64,000 nt of DNA from Pseudomonas paracarnis (GCF_904063055.1 NZ_CAJFCN010000004.1:124001-188000), one strand, 5' to 3'; shown: positions 9,117 through 17,492, counted from the stretch's first letter. Notes: a model not told the origin generated them from the sequence alone. Numbers and translations: made by a program.

Positions 9117-9861
9117 ATAGGTATTTACACAACTTCGGCACGACGCTAAATCTGTGGCGAGGGAGCTTGCTCCCGTGACGGCCTGACAGCCGGCGCATAT
9201 CCATCTGACGCTCCGAAATCCAAATGTGGGAGCTGGCTTGTCGGGTCGCCGCATCGCTGCGAAGACGGCCTGCCAGCCGACGCCAATCTACCTGACCCCC
9301 CACGATCCAACTGTGGGAGCTGGCTTGCCTGCGATGACGGCCTGCCAGCCGACGCCAATCTACCTGACACTCAGCGATCCAACTGTGGGAGCTGGCTTGC
9401 CTGCGATCGCGGCCTGCCAGCCGACGCCAATCTACCTGACACCCCGCAATCAAACTGTGGGAGCGGGCTTGCTCGCGAAGGCGGCCTTATAGGCGACACA
9501 GCTATACCGAGTACATATCCATTCCTGCGGTAACGGCCACTTAGGGTTCCGCCCTGACGGCGGCTCACTTTCGAAAAGCGCGAAAGTAAGCAAAGCGCTC
9601 TTGCCCCACCACTCGGCACCTCGCCTAGGCTCGGTGTGCCCGAACACAGTCTTGAATCCGTGGGCCGCCGCCACGCGCCATCCATGGCGCGGGGCGGCTA
9701 ACCCGGCGTCCTGCCGGGTTACCCACGAATTCAAGCCTGCGTTCGGCCAGCGTGGTTTAACGGGGCGCCTGAGATCAAAAGCAGATCAAGATCAAGATCA
9801 ACAGCGGCTCGCTTCGCATCGTGGTTACCGTTGAGCGCTACAGAGTTGTGTAGATACCTAT
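9117..9861. mobile_element. 745-bp non-coding element with TIRs and 12-bp direct repeats
   Basis: The ends are a 17-bp inverted repeat with one mismatch: ATAGGTATTTACACAAC at 9117-9133 and GTTGTGTAGATACCTAT at 9845-9861. Immediately outside both ends is the identical 12-mer GCTGATCAGAGC (9105-9116 and 9862-9873), which looks like a target duplication. Inside are a 72-bp tandem array (left half) and a right half with several hairpins (for example GGCGCGGGGC region at 9690) but no plausible transposase. Open frames in it look spurious. Non-autonomous mobility is inferred. Confidence 0.7.
9152..9480. repeat. Tandem REP-derived array, 72-bp period
   Basis: Units starting TGTGGGAGC begin at 9225, 9312, 9384 and 9456; the last three are exactly 72 nt apart and the 9225 unit carries about 15 extra nt. 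A diverged unit precedes them near 9152. Each unit contains GGCTTGCCTGCGATGACGGC followed by CTGCCAGCCGACGCCAATCTACC and a variable linker ending in CAACTG. The array has no spacer diversity of the CRISPR kind. Confidence 0.85.
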
Positions 9862-9878
9862 GCTGATCAGAGCGGGCG

Positions 9879-10121
9879 CTATTGAAGCGAAGGACGCAAC
9901 CGTTGCCACTCATTCCAGCAATCCTCGGCAACGATATCCGGGTAACCCCGTTCTTGTTCCATCGCCAACGCGGTGGAGAAGGTTACCGCAATGCAAGTGG
10001 CCTGGTCGCGGATATTGCACACTTCGACTTCGCTGAGAGGGGTGCCTTTTTTCGATTCGGCGGCGGTCAGCAAGGCGGCCAGGGCGGGTACGAAAACCAG
10101 GCAGAGGGGCTCGGTAGACAT
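9879..10121 (-). CDS. Hypothetical protein, 80 residues
   Basis: Small protein beginning MSTEPLCLVFVPALAALLTA, with a mildly hydrophobic N-terminus and a soluble remainder containing EVCNIRDQATCIAV and a C-terminal DCWNEWQRLRPSLQ. I recognise no family. The end lies 17 nt from the 745-bp element, which may have inserted next to it. The codon pattern supports coding. Confidence 0.55.
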   Translation of the reverse strand: MSTEPLCLVFVPALAALLTAAESKKGTPLSEVEVCNIRDQATCIAVTFSTALAMEQERGYPDIVAEDCWNEWQRLRPSLQ

Positions 10122-10149
10122 CAGCTTTTTCCTGAGTGGGGTGGGGCGC

Positions 10150-10689
10150 TTATTGTTCAGGGTTGATCAACGATCTCAACGTATGGTCCTCCCAAACGCC
10201 AGCGATTTTCAGATAGGCCCGCGCATGTCCTTCCTTCTCAAACCCCAGCGACTCCAGAATTCGTTCACTTCGCACATTGCGGGGCAAATGATTGGCCATG
10301 ATCCGGTGAAGACCCAACTGCTCAAAACAGTGTCGGTTAGTGACCTGAAGCGTTTTATTCATCAAGCCGCGACCTTGGGCAGATTCCGCCAACGAAAAGC
10401 CGAGATGACAGGCCTGAAAAACGCCCCTCACAATGTTCGTGTAGTTACACCGCGCTAGAACCTCTCCGCTTTCGGCAAGCAAGAGGAAACACAGAGCGTT
10501 GTCAGCCTGCATATTGTTGACCTGCTGCTCGACCCTGGCCTTGGCGTTGCCCGTGGTGAAGTATTCCTCGTCCCTGAGCGGCTCCCAGGGTTGCAGATGC
10601 CTGCGATTGACGCGTTCGTAACGGCTGATCCGCTCGAAATCGTCACATGCCAATGGCCGAAGGCAGTAGCCCTCAACGCAATACTCCAT
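10150..10689 (-). CDS. RimJ/RimL-type GNAT acetyltransferase
   Basis: 179 residues. The GNAT acetyl-CoA-binding region is [19 protein letters not shown], followed by [36 protein letters not shown], the pattern of RimJ-type N-alpha acetyltransferases of ribosomal proteins. I set the start at 10689 because GGAGGGG lies 5 nt upstream; two ATGs further out (10719, 10737) lack a site. The true substrate may be a ribosomal protein or something else. Confidence 0.8.
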   Translation of the reverse strand: MEYCVEGYCLRPLACDDFERISRYERVNRRHLQPWEPLRDEEYFTTGNAKARVEQQVNNMQADNALCFLLLAESGEVLARCNYTNIVRGVFQACHLGFSLAESAQGRGLMNKTLQVTNRHCFEQLGLHRIMANHLPRNVRSERILESLGFEKEGHARAYLKIAGVWEDHTLRSLINPEQ

Positions 10690-10849
10690 AAGCCCCTCCA
10701 GATTTACCAATGGCCCCATCTCACTGCGTAGCCGCAAAGAATAGCGCCGCTGCGCGTAAAGCGACCCCTTTCATGGCAAACAGGTCTACCATGCCAGCCC
10801 CGGCAGTGGTTTCACTCGCTCCCGAACTCCATTTTTCAAGGTAGCGATA

Positions 10850-11083
10850 ATGTCCATCGACCAGATCTCCCTCCCCAAAGGCGTCGGCCCCCACGCCGCC
10901 AAGCTGCTTGACGCCATTACTGGCGCCTCCACCCATGAAGAACTCAACCGTGCTGGCGGTAAAGCCGAGGGTTTTGTGCTGGGGCTGGAGGCCACAAAGG
11001 CGATCAAAAGCCAAATCGCAGAGTCGTTGTACGTAGCGTATGACGACGCGGCGAGCAATCGGGCTAGTGAGCTGAAGGGCTAG
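10850..11083 (+). CDS. Small conserved protein, 77 residues; relics recur downstream
   Basis: Soluble, mostly helical protein beginning MSIDQISLPKGVGPHAAKLL and ending with ATKAIKSQIAESLYVAYDDA plus a short polar tail. No named family is recognised. Decayed copies of its 3' end occur at 17137-17255 and 19209-19285, which shows that the family is repeatedly duplicated in this region. This copy is intact and probably functional. Confidence 0.65.
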   Translation: MSIDQISLPKGVGPHAAKLLDAITGASTHEELNRAGGKAEGFVLGLEATKAIKSQIAESLYVAYDDAASNRASELKG

Positions 11084-11089
11084 TGCCAG

Positions 11090-11605
11090 TCAGCCCATGG
11101 TTCCGGAATGAGCCCCAATCGCTGGAATAGGCTGGCGAACATAATAATTGTCGAAGTCACTGCTTTCGATGAACTGGAAGCCATGGCGGGTATAAAAGCG
11201 ATTCGAAGCGCTTTCTTTGAGAGCCCCTACTTTGATAGGCAGCGCAGCCGCATCCGCCTCTTTGAAAATCTGAGAGAGAACAGCAGACCCTACCCCTGAC
11301 CCTTGCGCGCTCGGCCTGACATACAAGTGGTCGAGCAAGAGTTCATGGTGGTGACGTTTCACCACTACGAAACCCACCCGCTCTCCAGCTGCCTCGATAT
11401 AGCGTGTGTCGCGAGCTTCAAAGCCGCCAACAAACCGCTCCCGCGCACGGGCTGGATCAAATCGCCCAACACGCTCCAGACTATCGCGCATGGCCTCGAT
11501 TCGAATGGCTACAAGATTATCCAAGTCGCGTTGTTGAACCGGGACCAAACTGATGGGGGAATTTTGATTGGGTGCGACGGGCATATTGGGTGCTCTAGCT
11601 ACCAT
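11090..11605 (-). CDS. GNAT family N-acetyltransferase
   Basis: 171 residues with the GNAT core: LLLDHLYVRPSAQGSGVGSA (acetyl-CoA pyrophosphate loop Q-x-x-G-x-G) followed by KESASNRFYTRHGFQFIESS. The N-terminus has two possible ATG starts (11605 and 11584), neither with a strong site. It is tail-to-tail with the 77-residue gene, 6 nt apart. Substrate unknown. Confidence 0.8.
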   Translation of the reverse strand: MVARAPNMPVAPNQNSPISLVPVQQRDLDNLVAIRIEAMRDSLERVGRFDPARARERFVGGFEARDTRYIEAAGERVGFVVVKRHHHELLLDHLYVRPSAQGSGVGSAVLSQIFKEADAAALPIKVGALKESASNRFYTRHGFQFIESSDFDNYYVRQPIPAIGAHSGTMG

Positions 11606-11703
11606 CCTGGGGGCTCAGTATAGAGAGCCTGATACTGATGAAGCGACCCGCATGGTATGTTCACGGCATACATGGAGTAACGAACCCCAGGAAGGAAATT
11701 GCA

Positions 11704-12219
11704 ATGCCAGTGGACACCCACGCGATCCGCATTCTCTCGCAACGCCTGAGCATCGAGCCCTTCTGCGAGCAGGACGCTGTTGAGTCGTTCTCTTGTATCT
11801 CACCGTCTCTGACTCGCTACATGTCCTGGGAACCGCCTGCCTCACTGGAAGAGTACGCGCAAGTCTGGGGGCAGTGGCTGCCTGCGATAGCGGATGGCAG
11901 CGACATCGTGTTCACAGTCAGGGAGCGGGTAGGTGCTCGTTTTACCGGCTTGGTCGGGCTGCACCACACCGGCAGTGAAACACCGGAGTTGGGGATCTGG
12001 GTTCGTGAAGATAAACACGGGCTGGGGTTTGGTGGTGAAGCGGTGAAGGCGGTTGTTCAGTGGGCTAGCCAGTGGGTGGTGGCAAAGCACTTTATCTACC
12101 CTGTTGCGGCGCAGAATCGTGCGAGTCGACGTATTGCCGAAGCTTTGGGGGGAGTCGTTATCGAGAGGCGGGCGTCGGAAAAATATGATTCGGTTGTGTA
12201 CCAGATACCGGTGGTTTAA
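11704..12219 (+). CDS. GNAT family N-acetyltransferase (RimJ-like)
   Basis: 171 residues; the core LGIWVREDKHGLGFGGEAVK binds acetyl-CoA, and AAQNRASRRIAEALGG is the typical second half. The ATG at 11704 has AGGAAGGAAATT directly upstream at good spacing. It diverges from the preceding acetyltransferase gene with about 100 nt between. Substrate unknown. Confidence 0.8.
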   Translation: MPVDTHAIRILSQRLSIEPFCEQDAVESFSCISPSLTRYMSWEPPASLEEYAQVWGQWLPAIADGSDIVFTVRERVGARFTGLVGLHHTGSETPELGIWVREDKHGLGFGGEAVKAVVQWASQWVVAKHFIYPVAAQNRASRRIAEALGGVVIERRASEKYDSVVYQIPVV

Positions 12220-12568
12220 GCCGGTTTATTAGGTTGGCTGGATGCCTGCTCTTGGTCGAGGGAGGTCTCTGGTGACAGGCTGGTATCGGCCCAAAGCGGC
12301 CTCTCAGATAATCAAGCCGTCGTTCGCTCATCCCGTCTCGGATGCTGAGCTATAGTGATTAGCTGTCGCTGATGCACAATAGGGCAATATTTCGTGATAT
12401 CTACATTGCTTGCTCAGCAAATCTTTCACCGTTCATATGATGGTAACCCTTACCTGGGGTACGGCGGGTACTTGCCAGCATTTACGGAATGGCACGTTGG
12501 AATATTTGCACCGACTTGCAATGCTGAATGCGAGCAATTACTGATAGAGACTAGCAGATGGACATGCC
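12220..12568. other. Gene-poor stretch before the nuclease-HerA block
   Basis: No clear gene, hairpin or repeat is visible. A 65-codon frame (12394-12591, GTG start) overlaps the nuclease start by 23 nt; it has no recognisable domain and no convincing ribosome site, so I leave it uncalled. The stretch probably holds the promoter of the following block. Confidence 0.5.
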
Positions 12569-13780
12569 ATGACCGACAGAAGCGCCGTTGACACTATCCG
12601 AGGTTATTTTTACCAATTTGATCTGTCCATTTTTAGCGTTTTGCAACTGACTTCGCCGGACGATTCTATTGAGATTGAGTGCACCGAGGACATCGATATC
12701 CGGACCGCAAGCGAAGTCACCGCCACGCAGTGCAAGTACTACGCAAAGACCGAGTATAACCACTCCGTGATTAAAGATGCGATTAAGCACATGGCTTCGC
12801 ACTTCAAGGAGAGCTTGGATGGAACAAAACCAAAGATTGCGTATTCTATTAAGGGGCACTATGAATCCGGTCAGGAGAAACTCGACGGCGGTGTAGACGT
12901 TGATTTCCTAAAAAAGCACTTTCTAACTTACACGAAGGACAAAGTCATCTGTCACCATCACTTAGACTTAGAGCTTTCCGATGCTGACCTGAATGAATTT
13001 TTAGTGCGCCTGACTATCGACATAAAGGCGAAAGAGTTTGATCAACAGTTCCGAGAGGTGGTGAGGGCGCTTCAAGTTGCGCTGGGAGGATCGTTATTCG
13101 CTGCCGAATATTTTTTCTACAATAATGCGCTAGCGGTTATCCGCGATTTATCGATTAAGGCTTCGCCGGCGGACCGGGCAATTACAAAGAAGCAATTCCT
13201 GGCTAGGATCAACACCTCGAGCATTCTGTTCAATGAGTGGTTCGTCGAGAGAAAGGGTAAAAAGGCTCACTTGGCAGCGCTCCGTAAGGAATATTTTACG
13301 GAGCTAAACGTGCCGCCATACGAACGCTTCTTCATGGTAGAAGTAGACTCGGACTCTTATGAGCGAGGCGACCTAAAGGACCTATTTCACGATCTTTCAA
13401 GGAAATGGGCCAAACTGTCAGCTCGAGAGCCGTCACCGTTCTGTCCGTACATTTATGTTCACGGGGTAACAGACAGTGAGCTTCTCGAGCTTAAGCGAGA
13501 GCTCAGCAACGAGGGTTTTAAGCTCGTAGACGGCCACGACTTCCAAGGGGCAGACTTTAGCCATCAGTCGATTACGCAGACGGCCACGCACGGTAACGGT
13601 ATAAGGATAAAGGTCCTAAACACGCTTTCCAACGTCGAGAAAACTGTAGACGCGGTTACCAAGACACGGCGCATTTACCAATTCCATTTGGGAAGCTGTT
13701 ACTTTCAATACGACAAACCAGCGATCCGGCACATCAAAATTCAGGTTGAACGGCTGTCGGATGTAAAATCAATTATCTAA
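12569..13780 (+). CDS. Cap4/DUF4297-like nuclease, partner of HerA
   Basis: 403 residues. The N-terminus has GYFYQF (residues 12-17), then EIECTEDIDI with E40-D41, then TQCKYY with Q54-x-K56. This G-Y-x-Y-Q ... E/D ... Q-x-K order is that of the PD-(D/E)xK DNA nuclease domain in Cap4 and DUF4297 proteins. The rest (about 110-403) is unassigned and may form the HerA interface or a sensor. The HerA gene follows after 16 nt. DUF4297-HerA pairs are a known anti-phage type. The ATG lacks a strong ribosome site. The block is AT-richer than its neighbours, suggesting transfer. Confidence 0.75.
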   Translation: MTDRSAVDTIRGYFYQFDLSIFSVLQLTSPDDSIEIECTEDIDIRTASEVTATQCKYYAKTEYNHSVIKDAIKHMASHFKESLDGTKPKIAYSIKGHYESGQEKLDGGVDVDFLKKHFLTYTKDKVICHHHLDLELSDADLNEFLVRLTIDIKAKEFDQQFREVVRALQVALGGSLFAAEYFFYNNALAVIRDLSIKASPADRAITKKQFLARINTSSILFNEWFVERKGKKAHLAALRKEYFTELNVPPYERFFMVEVDSDSYERGDLKDLFHDLSRKWAKLSAREPSPFCPYIYVHGVTDSELLELKRELSNEGFKLVDGHDFQGADFSHQSITQTATHGNGIRIKVLNTLSNVEKTVDAVTKTRRIYQFHLGSCYFQYDKPAIRHIKIQVERLSDVKSII

Positions 13781-13796
13781 ACGCAGGGATATAGGC

Positions 13797-15482
13797 ATGG
13801 TACATCAACAGGAAGAAGAGAAAATAAATGCCCAGGTAATCGCGGTTTTTCCCGACAAGGTACGCATTGTTGTGGATGACCTCGAAGATTTTAAAACAGC
13901 TGAAGAGTCGCTGAGGGTCGGCTCCTATGTGAAGATTGCGGATAACGAAAACGCGGTTCTCATAGCAATTATCGAAAACTTCCAGATTGCCGTCAGCGTA
14001 AATGGGAAGCGGGATTACATCATCGAAGCATTCCCCATAGGCATCTTGAGGGACGGTAAATTCGAACGTGGCGGCGATTCGCTAGCGATTCCGCCGAAGG
14101 AAGTACAGCCCGCGACCATCGTCGATATTAAAAAAATTTATGATGATTCAGTCCCCCAAGGCGAGAGGTTCCTATTTTCGACATTGGCTTCAAATGGGAA
14201 TGTTCCCGTGCCCGTCAACGGAAATAAATTCTTCAACAAGCACATCGCAGTGGTCGGCTCGACCGGGTCCGGTAAATCACACACCTTAGCTACCATCATC
14301 CAAAAGGCAGTATCGGGAAAAGACGGCGATTTTTCCCTTAACAACTCGCATGTGATCATTTTCGACATCCACGCGGAGTACAAGTCGGCGTTCCCTTCCG
14401 CAAACCACATCGACATTTCAAACTTAGTCTTGCCATACTGGATGTTAAACAGCGAAGAGCTGGAGGAGTTCTTCCTAGACACCGAAGCAAACGATCACAA
14501 CCAGAGGAACATTTTCAAGGAAGCGATCATTAGGGACCGACGCGCAAAATTCAGCGGCTCCGAAACCGGAAAGCAAAAAATTCACCTCGACACGCCAATT
14601 CTATTCGACATCAGAGAGGTGCTGGCGTATGCAATTGCTAAGAATCAAGAAATGGTCGATAGCGGAGAAGTTTATGCACCCAGTAATAAAGAAAAGGCCG
14701 GGCAGCCTAAATACACGCAGGGAAGCCTTTACGGAAAGCTGACAAACTTCGTCAACCGACTCGAGAATAAGGTGAACGACACTAGGCTTGAATTTTTCCT
14801 CGGCGAAAAATCAAAGAACATCACGTTCGAAGAAACACTTCAGCAGTTGCTCGGATACCCTTTGCAAAGCAGATCAAACGTGACTGTCATTGACCTTAGC
14901 GGAGTTCCGTTCGAAGTACTGAGCATCACAGTATCACTCATATCGAGGCTCGTCTTCGAGTATGGGTACATCTACAAACGCATACGCTGCGCCAAGAACC
15001 CTAGCGAAAAGGTGAACAACGACGTACCAATCCTGCTCGTCTACGAGGAGGCACACAAATATGTCCCTAACAGCGAGCTTTCTAAATACCGGTCGTCTAA
15101 AGCCTCTATTGAAAGGATTGCTAAGGAAGGACGAAAGTATGGGGTCACGCTATTGTTAGCGAGCCAACGGCCCTCAGAGATATCAGAAACGATTTTTTCT
15201 CAATGCAGCAACTTCATTGCGATGCGTCTGACCAATCCAACGGATCAAGGATACGTAAAGAAGCTACTTCCGGATTCTCTGGGCTCATTGATTGACAAGA
15301 TGACATCGTTCCGACAAGGGGAAGCTTTATTGGTAGGTGAATCCATTATTCTTCCATCAATCGTTCAAATTGAGCCTTGCGCGGACGCCCCTTCCTCGAA
15401 CGATATCCCTTATTGGCAACTGTGGAAGGAGGAATGGAGGGACATGGACTTCGCTGCCATCAAAGCTGAATGGTATAAGTAA
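13797..15482 (+). CDS. herA: HerA-type hexameric ATPase/translocase
   Basis: 561 residues. An N-terminal HAS-barrel-like beta region (about 10-95) precedes a FtsK-HerA RecA-like ATPase: Walker A GSTGSGKSHT at 154-163, FDIHAEY at 189-195, Walker B ILLVYEEAH at 412-420 and the motor motif LLASQRPSEIS around 453-463. HerA proteins form rings that translocate DNA and activate a partner nuclease, here most likely the product of the gene 16 nt upstream. All ATPase motifs are intact. Confidence 0.92.
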   Translation: MVHQQEEEKINAQVIAVFPDKVRIVVDDLEDFKTAEESLRVGSYVKIADNENAVLIAIIENFQIAVSVNGKRDYIIEAFPIGILRDGKFERGGDSLAIPPKEVQPATIVDIKKIYDDSVPQGERFLFSTLASNGNVPVPVNGNKFFNKHIAVVGSTGSGKSHTLATIIQKAVSGKDGDFSLNNSHVIIFDIHAEYKSAFPSANHIDISNLVLPYWMLNSEELEEFFLDTEANDHNQRNIFKEAIIRDRRAKFSGSETGKQKIHLDTPILFDIREVLAYAIAKNQEMVDSGEVYAPSNKEKAGQPKYTQGSLYGKLTNFVNRLENKVNDTRLEFFLGEKSKNITFEETLQQLLGYPLQSRSNVTVIDLSGVPFEVLSITVSLISRLVFEYGYIYKRIRCAKNPSEKVNNDVPILLVYEEAHKYVPNSELSKYRSSKASIERIAKEGRKYGVTLLLASQRPSEISETIFSQCSNFIAMRLTNPTDQGYVKKLLPDSLGSLIDKMTSFRQGEALLVGESIILPSIVQIEPCADAPSSNDIPYWQLWKEEWRDMDFAAIKAEWYK

Positions 15483-15599
15483 TGTCTGCACGCTGTATTT
15501 GTAAAGGTGCTCAGTAGGGCTACAGGTAAAAAGGGTACATAAATTACTCAGTGTGGCAATTGGCTTATATTACAGTTTTTATTGATAAGGATGATGTTA

Positions 15600-16514
15600 A
15601 TGGCTTTTCTGCAGCCGGCCCTAGTTTTCAAAGATGAAGCCGTAAGACTTAATACGTTATATTGGACATCGCTTTTCTCATATAAGAAAACCACTGAGGT
15701 GCTTAGGCTTATATCCAGTACGGGCTCAAAAATACCAGATCCTCGCGTTTGTGAAATTTGGAACGATACGGAGTTTGGGGACGCGGCTAGAGTGACACAT
15801 AAGCTTAGCGAGTTTATCGGTTTCTTTGAAAGTAATAGTGCAGAGCTCCGCTCAATATCGATACTAAAAATATGTTCGGCATTTGAAAACGCTCTTAGCG
15901 GATATTTTGCACTTTGCTCTCTATACGAGCCAAATAAAGACCTTGCTAGTTACTCCGGAAAAAAGATCCCGGATCTCCTGAAAAAACCAACAGAGTTTGA
16001 TGATAGAAAAAAACAAATTAGAGACAGGTGTGGAGAAGTCCTCAAGGGAAAATATACAACTCGGATTAATCTGATATGTAAAAGGTGGGGGCTAAAAAAG
16101 ATAACAGGTGCGCACATTAATAGGCTTAACGGGTATTATAGTCTAAGGCACTTAATAGCGCACGATCAGTCACTTACAGGTGCTGACAGCCCAGAAAATA
16201 GCTCCGGCGAAATTATTTCCACTCGGATCAAAATAGACGAAGCAACTTGGAAGAGACTGCTATCAGATTTTACTTTAGCGTTAAATGAAATTGATGAAGA
16301 AGTCTCCTCGAAAGTGGTAGTCGATGGAGGTCTTCATTTGGCAATATACCGTATTATTCGGAGAGACGGTGCACAGGAATTAGCGGATCTTCACACAAAG
16401 CTGGCAAGTGAGTGGCGATTAGGTAATCCGAAAGGGACGAAGACCAAAGAAGCTGCGAGGCAGATTGGCTTGACTGTTAAGCAAGTAGATGGCAACAGGT
16501 ACCGTATTATTTAA
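15600..16514 (+). CDS. HEPN-motif protein downstream of HerA
   Basis: 304 residues, no family recognised by name. The segment YYSLRHLIAHDQ contains R183-x4-H188, the RX4H active-site motif of HEPN ribonucleases, within a helical region (about 60-200) typical of that fold. The C-terminus (KTKEAARQIGLTVKQVDG) reads like a small helix-turn-helix. The start at 15600 has AAGGA 8 nt upstream; an in-frame TTG at 15582 and two ATGs between are alternatives. It lies 117 nt after herA in the same direction and is clearly AT-rich, so it may belong to the same defence locus. Confidence 0.65.
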   Translation: MAFLQPALVFKDEAVRLNTLYWTSLFSYKKTTEVLRLISSTGSKIPDPRVCEIWNDTEFGDAARVTHKLSEFIGFFESNSAELRSISILKICSAFENALSGYFALCSLYEPNKDLASYSGKKIPDLLKKPTEFDDRKKQIRDRCGEVLKGKYTTRINLICKRWGLKKITGAHINRLNGYYSLRHLIAHDQSLTGADSPENSSGEIISTRIKIDEATWKRLLSDFTLALNEIDEEVSSKVVVDGGLHLAIYRIIRRDGAQELADLHTKLASEWRLGNPKGTKTKEAARQIGLTVKQVDGNRYRII

Positions 16515-16552
16515 TTGAAAATAGCAGCGCCCACTAGAGAAAAGCGGCACGA

Positions 16553-16598
16553 AAAAGGGGACAGATTTATTTAGGAAAAAATAAATCTGTCCCCTTTT
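16553..16598. repeat. Perfect 20-bp inverted repeat
   Basis: AAAAGGGGACAGATTTATTT at 16553-16572 is matched by its exact complement at 16579-16598, with a 6-nt loop. GGGGACAGATTTATTT arms of this kind commonly flank Y1-transposase (IS200/RAYT-type) genes in proteobacteria; no such gene is here. It may also end transcription of the HEPN gene. Confidence 0.8.
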
Positions 16599-16610
16599 CG
16601 CCCTTTTCGC

Positions 16611-16667
16611 GGGAAGCAGGGTGCTTTGTCCGCGATAGTCACCTTGGATGATACGTTTCATAGGCAA
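16611..16667 (-). pseudogene. N-terminal remnant of an IS1182-like transposase
   Basis: The frame reads MPMKRIIQGDYRGQSTLLP and then loses similarity. The stretch KRIIQG...TLLP matches the conserved start of IS1182-family transposases (MKRFIQG...R-x-Q-x-TLLPE). Only about 19 codons remain; the catalytic DDE part is absent and the perfect inverted repeat sits right at the break. Confidence 0.6.
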
Positions 16668-16738
16668 TCCTGCGTTATCACTTTGGGCAATCGTAGCAAC
16701 GTTGGAAGGCTCTTGATGTACTCTGATGCAAGAAAGTA

Positions 16739-17011
16739 ATGCTAGTAAATTTGGAGCTTAAGGACCTGCCCATGGATGTGATTTCAGCGCACCTATTTTC
16801 TACAAATCACCGTACTCAAATTGAAGCAAGCGATCACTGTGGCTGTTTTTACTGTTTAAGTGTGTTTTCGCCCTCAGAAATCACTGAGTGGGTTGATCTA
16901 GATAGCACCGCTCTGTGTCCGAAGTGCGGGATCGACTCGGTCATCGGTTCAGCATCCAGTCTGCCGATTACCCCTGCATTTCTTTCGAAAATGCACGAAC
17001 ACTGGTTCTAG
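16739..17011 (+). CDS. Small zinc-ribbon-like cytoplasmic protein
   Basis: 90 residues. CGCFYCLSVF and, 30 residues later, ALCPKCGIDSVIG give two C-x-x-C pairs suited to a zinc ribbon. The pattern CFYC...EITEW...TALCPKCGIDSVIG is that of a widespread small protein usually labelled cytoplasmic protein, function unknown. An internal ATG at 16772 has AAGGA about 8 nt upstream and may be the true start. Confidence 0.7.
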   Translation: MLVNLELKDLPMDVISAHLFSTNHRTQIEASDHCGCFYCLSVFSPSEITEWVDLDSTALCPKCGIDSVIGSASSLPITPAFLSKMHEHWF

Positions 17012-17136
17012 AAGATCCCGTCATTCGAGGGCATCCCTTCGGTTTGAGATCTAAAGACTAGCTTTACCTGAGTGCCGCACGTTCCTGCTAAGTATTTTCA
17101 CACTCTGGGCCGAAAGCAGTCGTCGCTCTCGTCATC

Positions 17137-17255
17137 GCAGATGGCTTTGTGCCGAGTCTGAATCCACCAAAGCCATCAAGTGCCAAACCGCCGAGTCGTT
17201 GTACGTGCCTTACAACGACCCGACGAGTCATCGACCTAATGAGTTGAAGAGCTGA
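17137..17255 (+). pseudogene. Decayed 3' end of the 77-residue gene (copy B)
   Basis: The frame ending at 17255 reads TKAIKCQTAESLYVPYND... against TKAIKSQIAESLYVAYDD in the intact gene at 10850. Upstream, ADGFVPSL corresponds to AEGFVLGL but is one base out of frame, so a deletion has broken it near 17160. No start remains. Its stop is 4 nt from that of the DUF6124 gene on the other strand. Confidence 0.75.
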
Positions 17256-17258
17256 TCA

Positions 17259-17492
17259 TCAGCCAGGGCAGGGCACTTCACGGTCCAGGAGTCTGGCGGT
17301 GAGGAGTACGCCCAGTTCGCTCAGTTGGTGGATCGCCAGGGCGATGTCGCGGTGTTTGCCGTTGAGGTCTTCGGACAGGTCGAGCAGCAGGGTGCTGACG
17401 TTGGTGAAGGTTTCGTAGCTGTTGGTGATGAGGGTTTCGTTGCTGGCGTTGGGGGCAACGTTGAAGAGCGTTGTTGAATCTGCTTTTGACAT
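17259..17492 (-). CDS. DUF6124/DUF3077 family protein
   Basis: 77 residues: a variable N-terminus, then ITNSYETFTNVSTLLLDLSE and LNGKHRDIALAIHQLSELGVLL, the pattern of the small helical DUF6124 (formerly DUF3077) proteins found many times in Pseudomonas genomes. Function is unknown. I chose the ATG at 17492, which matches the family start; an upstream extension to 17657 does not. Its 3' end recurs at 19290-19308. Confidence 0.8.
   Translation of the reverse strand: MSKADSTTLFNVAPNASNETLITNSYETFTNVSTLLLDLSEDLNGKHRDIALAIHQLSELGVLLTARLLDREVPCPG

Noticed and set aside
9152..9480. CRISPR-like periodic repeat
   Set aside because: The whole unit repeats, including the linker; there are no unique spacers of constant length and no cas genes in the window.
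9601..9834. 77-codon frame in the repeat element
   Set aside because: It lies in a hairpin-rich repeat and has low-complexity content with no domain; I consider it spurious.
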